A stretch of DNA of 64,000 nt from Neocallimastix lanati (nom. inval.) (lineage: Eukaryota; Neocallimastigomycota; Neocallimastigomycetes; Neocallimastigales; Neocallimastigaceae). The translations under genes and the position numbers were made by a program. The stretch's first letter is position 1; each line of letters starts with the position of its first letter. The notes under the pieces were generated by a model, which was not told the origin of the DNA, made no database searches, and saw only the letters and a list, made by a program, of their open reading frames with translations. The stretch spans positions 17,501 through 81,500 of the forward strand of contig JACVTC010000170.1 in the NCBI GenBank assembly GCA_016946835.1, in the 5' to 3' direction. Shown here in pieces: positions 21,927 through 35,024 of the stretch.

Positions 21927-23369
21927 TTAACAAATGGCAACAATAAAAAAATAAACCCTAAAATTATTACAATAAAATTTTTAATTAATTTTGGTTTATT
22001 CCCTCTTCTTAAATATAAGAAAATCTATTAAGTTTAGTTTAAATCGATGAATAATTTTTTATTAATTAGAATAGAATTATAATTATAATTCATTCTATTT
22101 TATAATAATATTATCAATCACAATTTAATATTTTTAATCTTAATTAATATAAAAATTAATAAAAAATGCTTTTTTTTTTTTATTAAGATAAAACAAAAAA
22201 AAAATTATCTATATTACGGTTACATAAATATATTATAAAATATAGTTAATTAATAATATAACCAAATTTTAAATAAATTTAATATATTTTATATTAAAAT
22301 AATATAAAATAAAGTTAAATAGTAATATAACAAATTATAAGTTTAATTTATTCTATATTAGAATAATCTATTTATACATATATTACAATATTCTTTCTAA
22401 ATGAGTTTTTATATTACAAAATTTTTTTTCAATATAAATGTTTAGATATATAAAATAATATATTAATATATTATTAATTAAGAATTTAATCATTTAATAT
22501 TAATTATATAATTAGAATTGTAAAAAAAGAAAGAAAAGGTAAATTATATATATTTCAATAAAAAAAAAAATTTTTTTTTGGATACTATATTTAATAATAT
22601 TACATAATTACATATGGAGAGTAAAGATTCCCCAATAATAAATGTATAAATATGTACTAAAAACATTCATTTATGTAGAAAATACATATCTATTCATTTA
22701 TTCATTTACGGCGCTTCTAATAATAAAACCTTTAATATTTAAAATTTATATTTAATATGTGTTTAATATAAAAAAGTTAAAAGAATACATTAACGGCTAT
22801 CTTGTTACATAATGTATACATTTATAAATAAGTTTTTCAAAAAGAAATGTATCCACAAAATCTTTGAATTCAACTATAAAATTGAAATAATCTATTATAT
22901 ATAATATATATAATATATATTATAAATAAATTATCTATATTTTATTTTGAAAAATAAGCAAAAAAAAAAAAAAAAAAAAAGAAAGGTTTTAAAATATTAT
23001 AAACAGTTTAATAACCTTTATAATAGTTATTAATTCATTATTATTTAAAATAAAAGAACATAATAATCACTATAAAAATTTTAATATTTGTTATATTAAT
23101 TTTAATTCATAATAAGTAAAATAGTTATTAATTCATTATTATTTAAAATAAAAGAACATAATAATCACTATAAAAATTTTAATATTTGTTATATTAATTT
23201 TAATTCATAATAAGTAATAAAGATATATATCTTCAATAACATTTATATATATGTTACTTTATATAAATTAAAATTAAAAAAAAAAAAATTATTATGTCCA
23301 AATTTTTTTTTTTTTTAAATTTTGTAAATAAATAAAAAATAAAAAAAATATTAAAAATAATATGATTTA

Positions 23370-23419
<50 letters not shown>

Positions 23420-23662
23420 TTGATTACTTAATATAAAAGCAAAGAAATCGTTTAAAAAAAAATAATATTATAAGAATAATTATAATTGATAATTATTAAT
23501 TAAAATAAAACATATTTGTTTGATAGTTTACGTATTAAAATTAAGAAAAACTTTTTTTTTTTTTATTTGAAAGGTAAAAATATTTAATAATATTTTTTTA
23601 TTTTCGAAAGATAGAAATATTTAGTAAAAATTGAAACTATTATATAAGACTCAAAATAAAAA
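19985..23662. other. AT-rich spacer with two segmental tandem duplications
   Basis: No gene seen. A duplication of about 105 bp at 20475-20690 (both copies contain TTTAGATTATTATACCGTAA) and a near-perfect 98-bp tandem duplication at 23023-23217. (ATT)n lies at 23371-23417 and poly-A runs near 21899-21923 and 22961-22980. ORFs here are Phe/Leu/Ile artefacts of T-rich DNA. Confidence 0.6.
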
Positions 23663-24962
23663 ATGACTACAAAAAAGTGTTCATCGAAGGAGCATAACGA
23701 GAATGAGGCAATCAAATATTGTCAAATTTGCAAAATTTATATGTGTAATCAATGTGACGATATTCATTCAAAATTATGTACTAATCATTTTTCTTTCTTT
23801 TTAAAGGATGATTACAATGAAACTTTTTCTGGGATTTGCTTTGAAAATGAACATTTTAATCAATTAGAATATTTTTGTAAAACACATAATAAATTATGTT
23901 GTGTTTCGTGTATTTCGAAAATTAAAGGAAAAGGAAATGGACAGCATTCTGATTGTGATATCTGTTTTATTGAAGATATACAAGATGAAAAAAGAAATAA
24001 GTTAAAAGATAATATTACTATTCTAGAAAACTTTTCAAAAAATCTAAAAAGCGACAATGAAGAATTAAAAGAAGTATTGAATAAAATTGAAAAAACAAAA
24101 GAAGAATTAAAAATCACAGTTCAAAAAATCTTTACAGAATTAAGAAGTGCATTAAATAATAGAGAGGATGAATTATTATTTGATATTGATCAAAAAATAG
24201 ATAATACATTTTTGGATAAAGAGATTGTCAAGAGAGGAGAGGTTGATCCAAATAGGATAAAAGAAGTTCTAATTAAAGGAAAAAAAATAGAAGAAGAATG
24301 GAATAATGATAATTTAAAAGAAATGATTAATGACTGTATTAATTTAGAAAATAATATTAATTATATTAATAAAATAAAAGAAAGTTTAGAAAAATATAAT
24401 TCTTCCAAATTAGATATTCATTTTATCCCAGAAGAAAATCAAATAAATAATTTTATAAAAGAAATCAAAAGTTTTGGAAATATTTATTTTGGCAGTAACT
24501 GGATACAAAGCGATATATTAAAGGATGATAAAGAAAAATTAAAAAAATGGATATCACAGAATAAAAAAATTAATTCAGAATTATTATATAAAATGACAAG
24601 GGATGGAAGCACAATTGATAGATTTCACGAATTATGTGATAACATAAGAAATAATCTAATCATTATTAAAACAGTGAATGATAAAATATTTGGAGGATAT
24701 TCTTCTTGGGTTTGGGATAAATCAAGAAAAGATTTACGTATTAATGATGGATTTTTGTTTAATCTTAGTACTGGCATAAAATACGATAATAATAATAATA
24801 AGGATTCATACAGGATGTCATAGTTGTGGACCATATATATATGATAAATTTTATTTTAGCGGAACGATGAAACAATGCCAAATCCAGAGTAATGAATTTT
24901 CAGAAAAAATTGGCATTATAGATATTAAAGAAGTTGAAATATTTAAAATAAATGTAATATAA
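23663..24962 (+). CDS. B-box / coiled-coil / TLDc protein, frameshifted near C-terminus
   Basis: The main ORF is 23663-24823 (386 aa). B-box 1: C6, H11, C20, C23, C28, C31, H35, H42. B-box 2: C59, H64, C72, H75, C80, C83 and following His/Cys. A long Lys/Glu coiled coil spans ~115-290. From about residue 310 it becomes a TLDc domain (FHELCDN, FGGYSSWVW, DGFLFNL). The ORF stops at 24823, but the frame two bases ahead (24803-24962) continues with GPYIYDKFYFSG and IIDIKEVEIFKI, the expected TLDc ending. There is one indel after the AAT run, or an assembly error. B-box/TLDc proteins are probably scaffold or ubiquitin-linked, and TLDc domains can bind V-ATPase; the exact function is unknown. Confidence 0.8.
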
Positions 24963-25070
24963 AATGATTTGTGTTTATTTTAATTAATTAACTCAATATT
25001 TATGATTTATATTTTTTGGGATTAATAAAATTTTTTAAGCACTTAGGTGTTCATTTAATAATTTATATAA

Positions 25071-25117
<47 letters not shown>

Positions 25118-25678
25118 ATATTATCCTATCAATCTGAATATATATTAATTTTTTTTTTTTTATTTTTATTATTTTATTGTCTTAATTATGATACAACAAA
25201 TATATATAATTAAATGATGATAATGATTAAAAAAATAAAAAATAAAGGTTTAATCTATCATTTCTATATAGTTTTATTAATAAATTTTTTTCTTTTTTTT
25301 TTTTTTTATTTATTTTTTTTATTTTTATTTTTATTTTTTTTTTTTTTATTTATTTTTATTTTTATTTTTATTTTTATTTTTATTTTTATTTTTATTTTTA
25401 TTTTTATTTTTATTTTTTTTTTATTTTTATTTTTATTTTTATTTTTTATTTTTATTTTTATTTTTATTTTTATTTTTATTTTTTATTTTTATTTTTATTT
25501 TTATTTTTATTTTTATTTTTTATTTTTATTTTTATTTTTATTTTTATTTTTATTTTTATTTTTATTTTTATTTTTTTTTTATTTTTATTTTTTTTTTTTT
25601 ATTTTTTTTTTTTTTGTTCTTACATGACTAGAAATAAGATTTAAAAATAAAAAAATAAATAAATATTTAATTTATATT

Positions 25679-25718
<40 letters not shown>

Positions 25719-26119
25719 ATAATAAATGGTAGTTCATTATATTTAATTTCAGAGAATAATTTAACCATTTTTTTCGAAATATTATATATATATTCTTTTC
25801 CATATTTATTTATTTTTTTAATTTTTTTAAAAAAAAAAATTCTCATAAAGAATTTTTCAATCATCCTAATGATTATTTTAAAACAATTATGACTATATAA
25901 TACATAATTTCTTTATATATATATATATATATATATATAATTGATATAAAACTACAGTTTAAATCAGAGAAAAAATTTTTAAAAGTTTTAAATAAAAAAT
26001 AAAATTTATTATATATATATTATATATATATATATAATTAGACTAGGAATAAAAAAAGCATATATATGAAAACTTTTTTTTTTTTTTTATAGTTTTTATA
26101 TATATATATTTTATTTTTT

Positions 26120-26150
<31 letters not shown>

Positions 26151-26963
26151 TTTATTTATTTATTTTTACTTTATAATAATAACGAAAAAATCAACTGAAC
26201 CACTAAACTAAATTTTTAAAATAATTATTATATAATAATTACAATTATATAATGTTTATTTCTTTCTTTTCTATATTCTAAATATATATATACTAAAAAA
26301 TTTTATTAATTCTCACAGACTACTTCATTTACAAATAATTGTTATACAATAATATTATATATATAACTAATTTTATATATACCTATGTATATATATATTT
26401 TTTTGTAATTACTAAATTACATTCATAAAAAAAATGTTATATAATAAATATTATTTATATAAACTTTCTTTTCTATATTTTTTGTAATTATAATAAAAAT
26501 ATATTAATTATTTAAAATAAATTCTTTTTCTATAAAGTATATTGTATAATTATATTCATGATATAATATATATTCTATCTCCAAATTATATAATTGAACT
26601 AATTATATAATTATATATATATATCATTATTATATAATTTTCTAATTATACAATATAAATTTTTTTTTTTTTTTTTTTATCTTTAAATTAGTTTATATAT
26701 ATATATATATATATACTTCTTTTTCTATATTTACTATAAACTATTTTTTTTTTATTAGTTTATTATCACAAATATTTATATAAATTAAATAATGATTTTC
26801 TTTCTTATTTAAAGAATGTATTTATATATATATATTTATATAATTATGGTAAATTTTAATGATGCGTTATTTTGATTGAATTTTAATAAACAATATACAC
26901 CATCAAAAATATAGTTCACAATGTTATTGATTATGTATATTCTTATATTTTTATATTTTTTTT

Positions 26964-27003
<40 letters not shown>

Positions 27004-27178
27004 CAGTAGTATTTTGATAATACTCATATTATTTAAATGATTTTTTATTTTTATTTTTTGATTTCTATTTTTATTATTTGATTTTTATATTTTGGTATTT
27101 GCTTTTATATATATATATATATTATCCATTTTTACATATATTTTCTATATTTTATATATATAGTTTTTTTTCAACTAT
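24963..27178. other. AT-rich spacer with (TTTTTA)n satellite
   Basis: No gene seen. It holds an AAAT tetranucleotide run (25071-25120), about 330 bp of TTTTTA hexamer repeats (25290-25615), poly-A (25681-25715) and several TA runs. Long ORFs here (Phe/Ile or Lys runs) are artefacts. Confidence 0.7.
25290..25615 (+). repeat. (TTTTTA)n hexanucleotide satellite
   Basis: Near-continuous TTTTTA units, with occasional longer T runs. It does not look like a telomere repeat, because there is no G. Confidence 0.85.
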
Positions 27179-27964
27179 TTAAAAACATCCACGAAATCCT
27201 TTCTTATTATCATCGTCATTATAATCTCTATATTTGCCAAAACCACAATCATTATAATCACTACTATCATCTATATAGTCTTCAAAAAAATCCTCACTTT
27301 TAAGACTATCACTTATGCTTTTAACAGGACTAAGTGGACTATCTAATACCATGGAATTATTACTCATTTGTCTCTTATTTCTATAGAAAGAACCATCAGA
27401 GAAGAATGCAGCTAAACCCATCATAAATATATTATCTACTCCTGGGGCTATGTCAAGAGTACATCTCGTTTTAACTTTAGAATCTCTTGTAATTTTTGCA
27501 ATCAACTGACCACCTTCCTTCTCTTTACCATAAAATATACCACATACAATGAGCCTTTTATCACTATTCATTTCAAGATAGTCTGTTTCTCCTGTAATTA
27601 AATTTCTAAACTCTATTATATATTTTCTATTTGATGGACCACATTCAATTTTACCGACTAGTTTATTATTCCCTTTACCAAGATAGATATTTTTTCTGTA
27701 CTTTCCTAAATTCCATTCATCAATATTAAATATAGGGGCCTTCTCTAAGTTATATATTGTATGTTTTAAACCATTACTTTGTCCGTTAAAGTATTTAATA
27801 CCATTGGTGCCTTTTATTTTAAGGTTAAATTTTGATAACTTTAATTTTGTCCTTTCTATAACTAACCCTACAGATTTCTGGTATACCTGGTTACGGTCGA
27901 TAACGGCAATATCCTTTTCAGGACGTTGTATTGGCATATGATATAATTCTTTAAAATAACCCAT
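27179..27964 (-). CDS. LURP-one-related (LOR) domain protein 2
   Basis: 261 aa, single exon, ATG at 27964. Residues ~20-200 are a LOR domain: VGLVIERTKLKLSKF, IKYFNGQSNGLKHTIYN, PIFNIDEWNLGKYRKNIYLG, ETDYLEMNSD, FYGKEKEGGQLIAKI and the hydrophobic APGVDNIFMMGLAAFF. The phrase FYGKEKEG is shared with LOR gene 1, and FHGKEKEN occurs in LOR gene 3, marking one expanded family. The C-terminal ~60 residues are Ser/Asp/Tyr/Gly-rich and look disordered. No targeting signal. Function unknown; the family is thought to be lipid- or membrane-associated. Confidence 0.82.
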   Translation of the reverse strand: MGYFKELYHMPIQRPEKDIAVIDRNQVYQKSVGLVIERTKLKLSKFNLKIKGTNGIKYFNGQSNGLKHTIYNLEKAPIFNIDEWNLGKYRKNIYLGKGNNKLVGKIECGPSNRKYIIEFRNLITGETDYLEMNSDKRLIVCGIFYGKEKEGGQLIAKITRDSKVKTRCTLDIAPGVDNIFMMGLAAFFSDGSFYRNKRQMSNNSMVLDSPLSPVKSISDSLKSEDFFEDYIDDSSDYNDCGFGKYRDYNDDDNKKGFRGCF

Positions 27965-29484
27965 TTTCTTTTTCTTTCTTTCCTTTATATATATATACTT
28001 TTTTTTTGAAAAAAATAAAAAAAAATAATTTACTTAAATTATTACTTAAATTTGTTAATTACTATCTTAAAACTTTTTGTTTTTATGATAATTAGGATTT
28101 GGTATAATTTCTTTTTATTATAAATTTATATATATATATAAATATTTATTATTATTGGTATCACTATTCCAATTGCTTTTTTATTTAATTTTTTTTTTTA
28201 TTTCATTCTTCTTTTTTTTTTTTTGTTTTTATTTTTTTTTTTTTGTTTTTATTTTTTTTTTTTTTTTTTAATTTTTTTATTTTTTTATTTTTATATTTTT
28301 ATATTTTTATATTTTTATTTTTATATTTTTTTTTTAAAAAAAAAAAAAGGATATCTCTATTTATTTATATATAAAATTAAAAAAATATAAAATAAATACA
28401 TAAATATAATTACTAATAATTAATAAAAAGGGATTAAAATATCCGATTTTTTTTTTTATCGAATTTAATTAATATTATATGCTGTCATTACTAATTATTA
28501 GTTTTTTTTTTAAATATTTTAATTTTTTTTTTTTTTTTTTTTTTTTCATTTTAAATAATCCTTTTGTAATAATTTAATTAAAATTTTTAATATAAGATTG
28601 ATTTAATTTAAATGGTGTAACAATTCACAAAAAATTGATTTATAATATTTTTATAATATTTATTAATAGTTGAATAGTGAATGAAAATTCTCATTATATT
28701 AAAAAAATGGTTAATACTAATTAATCATAATAATAAATAATATTAAACAATAAATGATAGAATAGTAAATAATATTAAATAATAAATGATGGAATTATAA
28801 GTAATAAATAATAAATAATAATAATTGAATAATTAAATAATAATAATTGAATAATTAAATAATAAATAATAAATAATAAATAATAATAATTGAATAATAA
28901 TTATTAAATAATAATAATAAATAAAAAGTTTTATAACATAATATATTACAAATTAATAATAAATTAATTTTATGTTTAATAATAATATAAATAGCATATT
29001 AATGTTAAATTAATAATATGTATAATTATAAATATTTATAAAAATAGATTAATATTTAATAATATTTTATAAAAATATGCTATATTTAATAATAAACAAT
29101 TTCTATCTTTGTATTAAATGATAAAATAAAAAACAATATTATGATAGACACAAATATACAAAAAAGAAAAATATAATAAATGATTTTAATAATTTTGAAA
29201 AAAATAAGTCGTATTTATTATTTATAATTAGTAATTTCATAAATAAAAAAATAATAAAGATTTAAAAAAAAATCTTTTTTTTTTTTTTTCTTTTTTAAAT
29301 ATTTGTTTTTCTTTTTTCTTTTTAATTTATTAACTATTTTTAAAATGATTTGCTTATTTAAAATTTTTTAAATTTTTTAATTTTTTTTGTATTTTATTTT
29401 ATTTTATTGTATGTTATTATATATATAAATATATTCTTTAATTAAAGTCATAATCCTTTATAATTTTAATAATTATAAAAATTG

Positions 29485-29532
<48 letters not shown>

Positions 29533-29690
29533 TTAATATATTAAAATTTAATTTATCTCCGTATTTAATTAAAGAACCTAAAAGGATTCGTTTAGTGGAG
29601 AGTTTAAAACATAAATGATAACATTTTGTTAATGATTGAAAAAAAAATTAAAAATAAATAAATAAAAAAAATTTAAAAAAAATAATAATA

Positions 29691-29732
<42 letters not shown>

Positions 29733-30926
29733 GAAGAATAATAAGAATAATAATAATAAAAATAAAAATAATAATAATAAAAATAAAAATAAAAATAATA
29801 AAAATATAAAAATAACTTAAAATAACAAATAAAAAAAAATATGTATTAATATCTTTTTTTCTATATATATTTGTTTTTATTCGTTATTTAATTTTTTCTT
29901 TATATATATATATTTTTTTTAAAAAAAAGAGAATTTATATATCATTTATCCGTCTACCAACTTTATCAATTATGTTCAAACATTAATAATTATAATAATA
30001 ATAAAATTTTAGATATAAATAATACAAATAGATAATAATAATAATATATATACATATAATAAAAAATTAATCTAAATTGATATAGAATTGAAGTACTTTT
30101 TATTTTATATGGAGGAGGTGAAATATTAAAATTTTAAAACATAAAAAATATATGTCTTATTAAATCATGAAAAATAAAATAAAATAAAATAAAATAAAAT
30201 AAAATAAATATATTAAATATATATATTAAAATGATAAATTCTATAATATTATAATTCATTCTATTATATTTTTTTTTATTCTTTTTTTTTTTTTTTTTTT
30301 TTAATAGTACAACTCTAATAATAATTATAAAGACCTGTAAAGAAATCGGATGATTTTTTTAAGAAATTTTTTAATAATAATAATATTAAAAAAATTTTTT
30401 TTCCTTATTATTATTTATTATTAATTATTTATTATTAATTATTTATTATTTATTATTATCTATCTATTATTTATTATTTATTATTTCCTTTTTTTTTTTT
30501 AAAAAAAAAAAATAAAGTAAAATAAAATATTAAATTTAATATATCTTTATTTGGATTATTTACTGAATTCTTTTTTTTTTTTTTTAAATATATTTTTTTT
30601 AAATTTTTTTTTTTAAAAGTATTATCCAATTTTATATTTTTTAATTTTAATCTTTTTGATATTTCAAAAATAATTTAAATTTTAATTTTGCTTATTTTAT
30701 ATTATAATTTATATAATTAATACTAAATTTTATTATATTTAAATTCTTTTAATTATTATTATTGTTATTATTATTATTATTATTATTTTTTTTTTTTTTT
30801 TTTGTTTTTGTTTTTATTCTATTTTTTAAATAATTTTTATTGTTTATTATATTTTATATTTTATTTTATATCAAAAGTTTTTTTTATGTTTTATATTATT
30901 ATTTATTATTATTTATTATTATTTAT

Positions 30927-30957
<31 letters not shown>

Positions 30958-31674
30958 TTTCTCATATATAAAAAAAAATAATAAAAAAAAATCATCCGAT
31001 TTTTTAAATGATATTTGTATTACTAATTAGTAATACCCTTTTTATTTATTATAAATATAGATTCTGTAAATTTTTTTTTCTTATATAATAAATCAAAAAT
31101 AAAAAATCAAAATATATGTTTTATTCTTATTATAAAAAAAAATAAATATGTATTTATATTATTTATATCAGATATACTAATACACTATGATATGATAAAT
31201 TTTCATTTTAAATTCTATTATATATTTAAATTATTTTTATTTTAATTTTAATATAATTTTTTTTATTATAATAATTTTATTGAATAATTAATAATAATGT
31301 TGGAATATCAAACTTTATAAATATATATATATATATATATTTTTTTTTTTTTTAAAGTATATATATATATTTTTATCCTTTAAAAAGAAATCCAATACAT
31401 TAATATAATATATTTATTTTTGAATAATATTCTAATATCTAATAGAGTTTATATGATTCACTTTTTATAAACTATTATTTTATTTTTGAATAATATTCTA
31501 ATATCTAATAGAGTTTATATGATTCACTTTTTATAAACTATTATTTTATTTCTATATAAGTAATTTTATTTAAAACTATTTCACATTAAATTTAAGGATT
31601 TAATGATATAGGTAATTTTTTAATTTTATGATAATAAAATGATACTTTCTTGCTCCATGTTCAACTAAATATTT

Positions 31675-31766
<92 letters not shown>

Positions 31767-32499
31767 TTCTATAAATATATCATGAAGCCGTTTGGGCTTC
31801 ATTTGTTTTTTATTTGCATTAACTTCATGTTCCACAAATATATATATATATTTATATATATTTACCATTGTTAAACATTTCTATTTTCACAAGGTTCCGT
31901 TGTTCAACTAAACCATTTTCCTAGGTTTCATTTCTGTACTGACATACATCCTTAACTACTAAAAACTTTATCATACTCATCTATTATATTTATTTTCATC
32001 TGAAACAATATATACCAATATTTTTTTTCATAAAGAATATCATTTTTAATAAAATTTATTTATTGTATTAGTATTAGTATAATTATTATTTATTATTATT
32101 TATTATTATTTTTATTTTATTTTTATTTTTATTTTTATTTTTATTTTTTTTTTTAATAAAAGAATGTAGGATAAAAGTTAAAACTTGGATATAAAACAAA
32201 ATAATATTTTTTAATTTCCCCTTAAAAATCCTTATAATTTTTTTTTTTTTTTTTGATTTTTCCAAATTATGTTACACGAAATACGATATTAATCAATGAT
32301 AATCTATATTATGTTACACGAAATACTATATAATTTAATGATGACATAATTATATTGAATTATTAGCGATTATTATTGCAAAAGTACTATTTCGTTTAAT
32401 TAATTTTCTACTACAACAATTTACAATTACATATTAACGTATTACGTAGTTTACTACATTAATAAATGTTTATACAAAATTTTTTTTTTTTTTTTTTAA
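27965..32499. other. AT-rich spacer, microsatellites and small duplications
   Basis: No gene seen. It contains AAT/TAA runs (29685-29740; 31679-31765, about 29 units), poly-T of about 40 (29487-29526), a 66-bp tandem duplication at about 31412-31550 and a small hairpin GAAGCC...GGCTTC near 31783-31800. The phrase ATGTTACACGAAATAC occurs twice (32270, 32311). Confidence 0.6.
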
Positions 32500-33114
32500 A
32501 ATAAAAATAAATGGTTAATATAAATAACCATGGTGGTAGCAATAGCAGCAAGCCGTAGTCGTCTTTCCCGTTTTTTTTTTTTTTTTTTATCCATGATGGT
32601 TAGTACTCAGGATGAAGTTCTAATTACACTAAATATTTCTGAATTGACCACTGTCATTTATCTGCTTGAATTTTATTAAATATGGGGTAATTTTTCATTT
32701 TCCCAATTAAAAAAAAAAAAAAAAAAAATAAAGTTGAAGTTGGTGTTTACCTTCGTCACTTGCCATGGTTTAAGTATTCCCTCATTTACTAGACTATTAT
32801 ATAATTGCTAAGAAAAGAAAGTACTTTGATCTATCAATGAAAAAATTAGTGTAGTTGTTTATCCCTTACTCCCTCCCTTGGTGATGGTTCAAGAGATCCC
32901 TTGAAAAAGAAGTCCATCGTATAAAGAGCGGTGTATAGAAAATGTCTTTCATTCATATTAGCCTTGCTTAAGAGAGCGATGGTCGCATCGACGCCCAAAA
33001 AACAATATGACAAAAAAATCCAATAAGAAGAGTATGAGAGTATGAATGAGAGTATGATACGTTTAAAGGAGGAAACTGGAAACCTTATTTTCCTTCTTTT
33101 CTCTCATTAATTCC

Positions 33115-33151
<37 letters not shown>

Positions 33152-33370
33152 AGGAGCAAGAAATTTCCAGAAGTAGCAGTCATATTTATATGAAATATAT
33201 ATGAATTATAAATATATATATATAAATTTATTTATATATAATAAAAAAAAAAAAATTGTGATTACTAAATAAATTAAGAAAAAAGAGATATATAGTAAAA
33301 CTATTCCTTTTTTTTTTTTTTTTTTTTTGGGTGGGGTGGGGGTTTTGAAAAAAATATAATAGCTCCACAC
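32500..33370. other. Less AT-rich island, possible decayed gene or ncRNA
   Basis: Base composition rises clearly above the flanks between poly-A/T tracts. On the minus strand a frame is open from 33103 to a stop at 32846 (85 codons) and reads plausibly (DATIALLSKANMNERHFLYTAL), but it lacks an early ATG. Minus-strand ATG at 32766 gives MASDEGKHQLQL and then runs into poly-T. I cannot join these into a recognised gene. A G-rich block GGGTGGGGTGGGGG (33329-33342) closes the island. It could be a decayed gene, an exon set, or an ncRNA. Confidence 0.35.
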
Positions 33371-34588
33371 TTTACTATAGGAAATTTTTTTTTCTTTCTT
33401 TATTTATTCTACATATATATTATTATATATATATATATTAACTTTTATTTTTATTTTTATTTTTTTTTTTTTTTTTTGCTTTTCATGTTATTGTTAATTT
33501 TAATTATAAGGAATAAATTAAATAATTTAAAATTATATCATGTTATCATGTTATTATTAATTACTTGGTAATAAATATGAAATAAATTAACTAATTAAAA
33601 AACTATATATCATTAATTTTGATATTTATTAAATAATTTAAACATAACCTAATAGGGCTTGATGATTTTACCATGAAAATTATGAATAACTATCCATCCA
33701 ATTCAATAAAAAAAAAAAAAAAAAAAAAAAGTAAACATATATAAATATATATATATATATATATAATTTTTTTAAATAATTATATTTATATATTTAAATA
33801 TATATATATAATTTTTTTTAAATAATTATATTTATATATTTAAATATATATATATATATTAAATAATATTAAATAATTATAGTAAAACTTTTTTTTTTTT
33901 TTTTTTTTTTTTTTATTTTTAATCCATATTTTACAATAGAATCAGAGAAGAGTAAAAAAAAAATTTATTATAAATATCAATATTTCAAATTATATTTTTA
34001 TTTCAATTTTTTTTTTTTTTTTTTTTGTATTCATTATTAATATTAATATTATTATTAAATTATTTCTTTTTTATTAATATTAATTTTTATTAAATTAATA
34101 ATTATTAATTTTATTTATTTATATTTTTAATTTTATTTATTATTATTATTATTATTTTTCATTTTTGAAATATCAATTTTATTGAAAAATAGTTCTTCAA
34201 TCTTTTATTTATTTATTTATTTATTGATTGATTGTTTCTCGTTTTTCTTTCTTTCTTTTTTTTTTTTTTTCCTCTTTTAATTATTGTAAATATTTATATA
34301 TAGATATATATTATTATTATAAACTCTCTATAATTATTTGTTAATACTTAATAATACTAAAAAAAAATATATATATGTTTTAAAATGTATTCTTTACTTT
34401 TATAAAAAAAAAAAAATAAAAGTAAAATCAACAATTTTAAACTTTTAATATTATTAAATATAAAAACACAAATAATAATGTGTATAATAAAAAAAAATAT
34501 ATATATATATACATATATAATAAAAAAAAATATTTCATAAATGAATATCAATATTATAATAATAAATAGACATGTATCAATAAAAATA

Positions 34589-34627
<39 letters not shown>

Positions 34628-35024
34628 AAAATAAAAATAAAAATAAAAATAAAAATAATATATATAAATATATGAATGAATAAATAAATTAATAAATAAA
34701 AATAAAAATCTTATATGCTAATATAATAAAGCACTTCATTTATTATTAAATTATCTATTTATTTATTTATTTACTTATGGGTAACTTAATTTTAAATTAA
34801 AGAAAAAAAGTTTAGGTATGAATATATATATTTTTTTTTTTTTTAATTTTAAATTAAAGAAAAAAAGTTTAGGTATGAATATATATATATATATTTTTTT
34901 TTTTTAATTTTAATTTTTTTTTTTAATTCTATTTTTTTTTTTTTTTTTTTTAATTTTTTTTTTATTTTTTAATTATTTTTTCTTCTATTTTTCTTTTTTT
35001 TTTTTTTTTTAAAAAAAATTTTTT
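33371..35024. other. AT-rich spacer downstream of the transporter gene
   Basis: No gene seen. TA runs, poly-T/poly-A tracts (for example 34591-34624) and a roughly 60-bp direct repeat (TTTTAAATTAAAGAAAAAAAGTTTAGG) at about 34790 and 34846. Confidence 0.6.

Noticed and set aside
24790-24830. Intron at the end of the TLDc gene
   Set aside because: No GT...AG pair with a plausible branch site restores the frame; a small indel is simpler.
25214-25627. 137-aa Phe/Ile-rich ORF
   Set aside because: Translation of the TTTTTA satellite.
32880-32910. GGTTCAAGAGATCC as a tRNA B box
   Set aside because: Flanks do not pair as a T stem and no A box or acceptor stem fits.
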